Source: Apostichopus japonicus
Lineage: Eukaryota; Echinodermata; Holothuroidea; Aspidochirotida; Stichopodidae
Assembly: GCF_037975245.1 (NCBI RefSeq)
Contig: NC_092568.1
Coordinates: 41,467,631 to 41,531,630 of the forward strand
Reading direction: 5' to 3'
DNA length: 64,000 nt
Shown here: piece by piece, positions 26,801 to 35,800 of the stretch
How the letters are laid out: each line of letters begins with the position of its first letter
Position numbering within the stretch: the first letter of the stretch is position 1
The notes under the pieces: generated by a model
Seen by the model: the letters and a program-made list of their open reading frames with translations, nothing else
Told to the model about the DNA's origin: nothing
Database searches by the model: none
Made by a program: the position numbers and the translations under genes

Positions 26801-29800
26801 CTTCAAGTTTCTTGCATCCAAGAAAGTGTGATTAAGTTGTATTGTTCAATAACTTCAGCCATGATCCTAAAAGTAAACTAGGTCTACTAAATCTGGACAT
26901 AAAAGTATGGTAGGCTAGTAGTTACGTTTATGAAAATTAATTGACTTTTCTTGAGATCTTACACATTTGTTTTTGTTTGTCTGAAAATTTTGATAAACAG
27001 GAGGAGTCACTTGCCAAATGCAACCAGTACTACACTACCATGCTCTTCTTAGTTTGCATTTGATGCACAGTTTGCACTGGCGCAGAGAATAGTGCCACAA
27101 TAGCAATGTATACACAAAATCCTTGAGATGTAATGAAATTGCTACAATATATTTTATGTAATATCTTAAAGAATTATTGATTCTGTAAAGTAGGGCTTTA
27201 CGGTAACTATGGAAGAATGAATGAATTGCCAAAATAATAGCACACCCTGGAAGAAATTGTAAAAGTATCTTCAGGAGACAAAATTACTGCATGTGTTATT
27301 GTATGCCGTAGCAGCTTACTATGTACATAGTAATACAAACTGGAACAGGAAATTAAATGATCAATTAATAACGCACGTGTACATCCTGGAAGAGATTTAA
27401 ATGTATACAGTGTGAATTCATGTTGCATATAGAGAATTCAGTTTACTATATAAATAAATCTTTATATACATTATATTCTGTCAGTTTACATTGCCCAAGG
27501 CACTGAGGTTTAAGTAACACATAGTACTGTGTACTGGATCCATTGGCTGCAAGTAATAAAGTGCTATAGCCTTCAATATTTTATTTATTTGTTTTCCACA
27601 AAAGTACAAAGTGGAGGGAAGTCTTCCATAAAGCTTAAAAGCTTAACAATGTGGAAGACTCCCTGAAGAAAGAAAAGAAAAGAAAAAAGAACAAATATAT
27701 ATGTATAAATACATATATATAATATTTCTGTGCATTTGCTGTGAGCAGTAAAAGTGCCACCATTCTACATAATACTGTACTGTATAGATAACGCTGTTAT
27801 GTAGAGTGGTAATTTGCTATATAGCAATACATGAGCTGCTTATTAATTAGGCCTATTGCTGTAAGAAGTTAAGTGCTGTAGCACTCATATGTACTACAAT
27901 AAACAGTACTCTGTATTAGCTTTAAGTAGTAAAGTGCTTTACATAGCATATAGTAGACAGTTAGTACTGTGTATTACAGTAGCTGTAAGTAGTAAAGTGC
28001 TTTACATAGCATACATACAGTACAGTAGACAGTTAGTACTGTGTATTGGCTGTCAGTAGTAAAGTGCTTTACATAGCATACATACAGTACAGTAGACAGT
28101 TAGTACTGTGTATTGGCTGTAAGTAGTAAAGTGCTTTACATAGCATACATACAGTACAGTAGACAGTTAGTACTCTGTATTAGCTGTAAGTAGTAAAGTG
28201 CTTTACATAGCATACATACAGTACAGTAGACAGTTAGTACTGTATATTGGCTGTAAGTAGTAAAGTGCTTTACATAGCATACATACAGTACAGTAGACAG
28301 TTAGTACTGTGTATTGGCTGTAAGTAGTAAAGTGCTTTACATAGCATACATACAGTACAGTAGACAGTTAGTACTCTGTATTAGCTGTAAGTAGTAAAGT
28401 GCTTTACATAGCATACATACAGTACAGTAGACAGTTAGTACTGTATATTGGCTGTAAGTAGTAAAGTGCTTTACATAGCATACATACAGTACAGTAGACA
28501 GTTAGTACTGTGTATTGGCTGTAAGTAGTAAAGTGCTTTACATAGCATACATACAGTACAGTAGACAGTTAGTACTCTGTATTAGCTGTAAGTAGTAAAG
28601 TGCTTTACATAGCATACATACAGTACAGTAGACAGTTAGTACTGTATATTGGCTGTAAGTAGTAAAGTGCTTTACATAGCATACATACAGTACAGTAGAC
28701 AGTTAGTACTGTGTATTGGCTGTAAGTAGTAAAGTGCTTTACATAGCATACATACAGTACAGTAGACAGTTAGTACTGTGTATTGGCTGTCAGTAGTAAA
28801 GTGCTTTACATAGCATACATACAGTACAGTAGACAGTCAGTACTGTATATTGGCTGTAAGTAGTAAAGTGCTTTACATAGCATACATACAGTACAGTAGA
28901 CAGTTAGTACTGTGTATTGGCTGTCAGTAGTAAAGTGCTTTACATAGCATACATACAGTACAGTAGACAGTTAGTACTGTATATTGGCTGTAAGTAGTAA
29001 AGTGCTTTACATAGCATACATACAGTACAGTAGACAGTCAGTACTGTATATTGGCTGTAAGTAGTAAAGTGCTTTACATAGCATACATACAGTACAGTAG
29101 ACAGTTAGTACTGTATATTGGCTGTCAGTAGTAAAGTGCTATACATGGCATGTATACAGTACAGTACACTAGTTAGTACTGTAAATTGGCTTTACTTATG
29201 TAGTAAAGTGCTGAGCATAGTTTACAGTAAAGTAGATAGTTTGTAGTGAAGACTAAAATGGCCTACCATACATGTATTATGGCTATCAGTGAATAGTAAC
29301 ATGCTGTACATTGGTAGTAAAGTGCTATAGTCACAGACATATAGAACTGTACACTAACTATAAGCAGATTAGTGCTGTAGTCACATTAGTACATCATATC
29401 TGCATTGAGCAGTATCAAGTGCCATGCACAGATTGAAGCCGTATACCCTTTGGTGCTCAACAAAGCACTGCTATTTCTGATTTCTTTATTTAGGCAACTT
29501 TCTATAAACAGAACCAAGGAAATCTTCTGACACAAAAAGCCTTTCAAATCTTCTAAAGAATCTGTACAGTATATATACACACATGGTAAGCTGCAAATTG
29601 GTAAATACAACAGTTGCAGTCAAAGGAATTCTGAACTGCATTAGGGTTACAAGCATACATAGGTTAGTAACAATATGTACTGCACATTGCCGTAAGAAGT
29701 TTGGAGCAATTTCAAAATGTCTTCAACACTGCATATAGGTTCTGAGTTTCTAAATATGCAAAACAGGTAACACATATCACCACATCACAACACACGGGAA

Positions 29801-32800
29801 CTGTTACACGTAACACCACATCACAAAACTCAGGAACTGTTACACGTAACACCACATCACAACTGTAACAAAGAAGTTCCTTCCATATGTTGGAAAGAGA
29901 TTTTATCAACAGAAAATTTGTAATAAAAAACAGTTTCTCAAACACACATAAAGAAGAAAAGAATATTTCCAATAAGGTAAGGTAAGGTAAGGAAAAAAAT
30001 AATTTAAAATAAATATATAGCGCATGGTTATTCATTTATTGCTGCCCTATGGTAAGGTAAGAAACTAGCAGTGGGAAAATGAAACAAATATAACCAATGA
30101 TTATTCATTTATTTTTGCACTAAGGTAAGGTAAGAATCTAGCCATGTAATAATTATTTTTAAAGTACAAGACATAACTTACAGTACATATTAAGAGCATC
30201 CTAACTTATCGTGGGCATATACAGTAGCATACAACAATACCATATGTTGTAACTAAAGATAAACATGAGCCCACATTCAGTAATTATGTTATATGATCAG
30301 TATGTTTTACACCAATTGCACGTGTATTGTAACAGAACAGCCCATATAAACATGTTAAATGAGTTATACTATTACCTTTTGGTTTCCTGAATGTTTGGTT
30401 TATTATTTGCACAACAAGAACCACAAAACACTCCATACGACATATTAATTTAATTTGATATGAAAACAACGATTTTGGCAAGACATGTCTGAGAAGATTC
30501 CTCAAGTCATCGCATTTCACTCAACACAGTGACTAAATAAACTCGTAATGATATATGATCTCACCGTTGAGTAAAACGAGATACTTCTAACATATTATGT
30601 GACTTTTGTAGGAATTCTTACATATATCTTAAATCAAAAGAAAAAAACACAAATATATCATCTAAATACTCACCGATTCAATATGTAACAAACCACCAAT
30701 TTTTTGGGTTTCCTTGTGACCAACATCAAACCAAGAGCAGATATAATCTCCACAGACGTATCAATCACAACAATTCAGAATCTAAGCAGTTTTAAGGAAA
30801 GCGTTGAGCTATGTTGAGCACAATAATAATAAATGCATGAAGCAGCCAACTGGCTAACACTAGCAGAGTTTTACAATAGCTGACTGCACACTAGCATAAT
30901 GCAGTCACTGCTGATGCAGGACTGGCTGCTTCCATCATAATTACTTGGGCTATTCCACTATTCATTGTAGGTGACTCCAAAAATAGATGCATGTTTATTT
31001 GTATGGGCTATGGGGATGAAACTATATGCAAAAATAAAGAGTACAAAAAAAGACAAAAGCAAGAAGACAAAACAAGGAAAGGATAATTTCACTTTAAAGT
31101 AGCATCTTGAGTTGTTGATGGGTGTTCTTTTCTCTTTGTCTTTAGTTTTATTGATGATAGCAATTTATGTCATTAGCTTTTAGCATGATGTCACTAACTT
31201 AGGAATATTACATTTTCTTTCATCCAAATGATAGGGTACTGTTGCATTTTTAGCTCAGCTGAAAGCTTTCAGCTGAGGTGTAGCTATCCTGTGATTTTGC
31301 AGACTTTCTGTCACTTTTTGCCAGCTTGTTTGAAGGATTGCCGGTTTCATTTAAATGATAGGACACTGTTGCATTTTTGGCTTTCAGCTGAGGTGTAGCT
31401 ATAAGTGTGATTTGCAGACTTTCTGTCAATTTTTCCCAGCGTGTTTTTGAATGACTGCCTCTTTGTCATTTTGCATTCGATTTGGCTAAAATTTGTGATT
31501 TTTTTTGTGTGTGAGTTAAGTTTACATACATGTGATCATATTTTATAACTATGAGGGTCATTTGAGGCCACGAGCAGTCATTGTCTGAAAAAGTAAAATA
31601 TGATTACTCCTTCTAGAGCTTTTGTCCAAATTTGCTGAAATGTTGTGGATATAATGTTTGAATAGTGGTGAACCAAAGTTGTGGATATAACGTAACAACC
31701 AAAGTTGTTCTGAGAAAGAAGTTTTGTTATCATATGAGGGCCAAAAACAGGGCCTTCTGTACAAAGTTTTCAGTTGTAATGTACCCTTGGACAGCTCATA
31801 CTGTAAGTTGACCATCCCTGTACAATAGCGAAGTGACCTAGATAAAATTAGTTCAGGGAGACTTGACTTGTACATGTATGCAGAATCGGGCAATCTTGGA
31901 TCAGGTTTTGGTTGGTTACTGGATCAGGTTTCTATTGGGACTTTCAGGTTACGAATAAGTTTGTGACAGTATAGATCCAATGACAATCCAAACCAATGAA
32001 TTCATGATGGCGTGTGTGAGTATACATGCAAAACTGTATACGGTTGGTGTGTATGTATGTGTGTGTGTGTGTGCTGTCTTCCTGTAACACCTGTATCAAT
32101 TAAAGTGTATCATGTTTGGCATGTTGCTTGTCCATATTAGATAGGGAGGGACCTTTCAATTGATTTTATTGGAAGTCAAGAGTCATCCAAAGTCAACAGG
32201 ATAAAACAATGAAACCTTGTACCTACCTTATCTCAAGAATGGAATCATGAAGGTACTCATTCTGAGTTGGAAAAACCCCTTGATATTTAAGGCCAAAGTC
32301 AATTGACTGTCAACTGGTTCATATGTGAAATCATTGTGACCACCATAGCAAAGGAAATGTAACATTGACAAGTCTCCTGTTTCCATGAGGTGCCATTTTG
32401 ATTTTAAATGAACTAATTATTGTGAAGGTCAAAATTCTTCAAGGGTCAACAAAGACTCAACAGTATCTCCTATAAACAAAACTTTTTCATGATCTCTTGC
32501 AAGGTTGACATTGGCGCATACCCTGTTACAATGAAGTCATCCATTAAACCTCAACATAATTTTGCATTCTGGTTTAAATATACTAAACAGGCAGCTCTGC
32601 AGTTTAAGTATTCAAGTGCACAACTTTATAGCGGTAATAACAGCCTTTTGCCTATTCAAATTTAATTCAATCTTTCATCATTTTAATAATAATAAATTAT
32701 CTTGTCTTTTTTATCAAAACAAATTTTTACAACTTTCTAACATTGTAACAAACCACAGTACGTCTGCTAAGGAAAGATCATAATGGAAGGGAAGGGAATA

Positions 32801-35800
32801 GGAGATGGGAGGAAAGGAAATGACACCGTTATCCAGCGTATGGCTTATATTTTACGCACAAACTAATGGATAAACTGCTCAGAAATATTGCAAATCAAAA
32901 CAAATTTCTCAAGCTTAGATTTATAAGCCTCTTAGCTTAGCTTAGCTAAGCCTCTGTAGCATTGCTGTTCTCTTTTAGGTATTTGATGGCATTCTTCATT
33001 TATGAGCTTTCTGAAATACCTTAACAAGAACATACAAAATTAGGTACAATTTGTTCTGCTTGTCCCCAAATTACAAACTTGAAATTAAATTTGTCAGATC
33101 ACTGTCACTGAAACAGATCTCAAAGTGTTGCTGCTTGATATCAAAATGACCTAAATATTTTTGGCAATCTTCAATAAAACATTGTTAGCCTATATCAATG
33201 TAACACTTATGATTGCACACAATGAACTTGCACTGACTACATGTATTATACTAGTACTCTCCAATGCGTGACAAAATGACAAAGCTAGTATTGGAAGTTA
33301 TATAAATTGCATCTAGTCTGTTGTTCTAATCCATAAAGATTCTTTTCCGTAGGCGGATTAACTGTGCATTTAGGCCTTCAGTATAATCTATGGTATGTTC
33401 CACAAGTAATGTTAACATGTTGTTCAATTTGACCAATCAGTGTCCAGGACTGGGAATTCTCTGTCACATTCGAAACAGATGTGATTCTTAATTGACAACC
33501 CATTAATGAGATTGGTTTCCTGTTAACTGTGATGGTTTGATTCATGATTTCTTCGTAAATTTTGACATTTTAAATAGGTGGTTAAATTTTGAACTGAAAA
33601 GCTGGTTAGTGTTGCTTAATAAGCAGATTTTCAATGCAATATTACCCTTTAATATGATTTCATAACACAGGATTTACAAAATTGCATTAGTCACTGCTTC
33701 ACCTGCTATGACCTCATCATTCATTAGAAATTATAGCAGGAAATTGTGAAGCACCATTCCGTATGTCAGCCAGTTGAAGTTCAGAAATGACCACAAATTA
33801 TTTTTCTGCCAACTACCTTTCAGTGGACATTAATTCTTTTTGACTCACTTTAAAGAATTCCCACAGAGAAAGAGTTTTCAATCCTAAAAGTATAATATTG
33901 TACATTATTCCTGTTTTATTCTAGCCACATTGCAGTTCCCATACAATTACTAATTTTCTACATACGGTATTGCAGTTCACATTTTGACTCACTTTAAAGA
34001 ATTCCCATAAGAAAGAGTTTTCAATCCTAAAAGTATTGTAAATTATTCCTGTTATATTCCAGCCACAATTCAGTTCCCATATAATTACTAATATTCCACA
34101 TACGGTATTGCAGTTCATATAAATAAAGGGACAAATATATAAGATGAATATTTCAAGACCTTTGATTTGTTTCATTTACTAAACAGCTGTGAGAACAAAT
34201 TTCAGTTTGTTATATTAACTATTAATATTCCATCCTATGCTAAATGCAATATTTAACTAAAGTATTCAATAAATTACAGTATTGTGTTTAACTATTGACC
34301 TAAAATGTAACTTATTGTTGGGCAAATCATGTCATATTTCATTGCTACAAATTAATGGAATAAAATTTTTGATATTTTGGAAAATACTTTGTGAATTATC
34401 CATCCCATCCACAATAGAAATCACAATTCAACTTTTGCCAACATACAATAAACCCCATCCATTTACACAATTTATAGGGGACCAGTTTGTTGTATAAAGG
34501 TGTATCAGTCCCTGTGATTTAAACCCTGAGATAGACTTGGATCGAGGGAGAATCAGACCTCTCTCCTTCGCCCTCTTCTTGGTGCTAAATTTGTAAATGA
34601 AGCTCATGGTTGAGCTGGCATCAGCACTGAACTTTTACTTGTGTTGTTTGTAACATGTTGAATTCCACACATTGTATTAGGCAATAAGTGCTGTGTTTTA
34701 AATCACAGAGCTATAGTTTTGCGCCTTTACTTCAAATAAACAATCCTCAGCTTCCTGTTTGGTGATTGTGAGGACGAGGTCTGATGCCCAACACATACTT
34801 GTAAACACAAAGAGGTTCAAACTCAATTCAACTTGTTTCAACATTGAATTGAGAGCACTGGGTCTGATACCGAGCACAGATCTGATGCAACATGCACGGA
34901 GGTTCAAACTTTGTTCAAACAAAGTTGTTTTAACATTATATGTAAATGTGGCCTAGGTACTGTACGTGAATCATCTACAGACTATGCATTGGTGCTTGCT
35001 TACCCAATGATCAGTTAAATTTGTAGTTTAATAATGCTTATAATCAAGAAAGTTCAGATCTATTGATACTGTAAGCTCTAGTGCTACCCAGGTGGTATAA
35101 AAGCAAGATGGCCTTCCAGTGTGGCCACTGACATGACATCACAATGGAAGACACATCCAGATATGTCAAGAGCCAGTTTGTACCCAAGACTATTTTGTCA
35201 CTAGTTCCCCTTTTGTATGAGCACTTCAATTTTATGAATAATGTAGTGTTTTTTATGAATGTTAATCATTTGCAATATCGGTATCGGCCAATGTTTGCAA
35301 TAACAGCGGTATATTGGTATAATATAATTTTGTTTTCACAACAAAACCACTTCTTGTTCAGTTACTTGCAATGATTTCTTTAAATCTATTCTTAAAAACC
35401 CATTTCTTAGCCTCAGTTTCGATTGGGTTTAATAGCCAGTGGTAAATATGCCGATCAGCTGGTTTAAAGAAGATAACGATCTGTAAACAGACCAGTCAGG
35501 CCACTTAAAATTACATACATTAATAGATTTATGCAAGTGATTACTGTTTTTGAGTTACAAGTGCAAACGATCATAACTGATGACAGTTGGTATAAGTTTA
35601 TGCATGACGTAAAGTACGATTTGACTGTTTAAAAATATCTGTATCGGGCTGATATCAGATTATTGGAATATCGGATATCGGCCAAAATTGATATTGGTGA
35701 TATCGGCACAACACTAATTATGAAAATTTGATGACACTTTATCCATATTTTCCTAGGCCCTTGACTGAACTAATACTAAGATCATTCATAAGCTATGACA

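Noticed and set aside
29985-30130. Repeated GGTAAGGTAAGG words as splice-donor array
   Set aside because: Short scattered pentamer runs on the plus strand of a minus-strand intron. No exon-like sequence is adjacent, so this is simple sequence.
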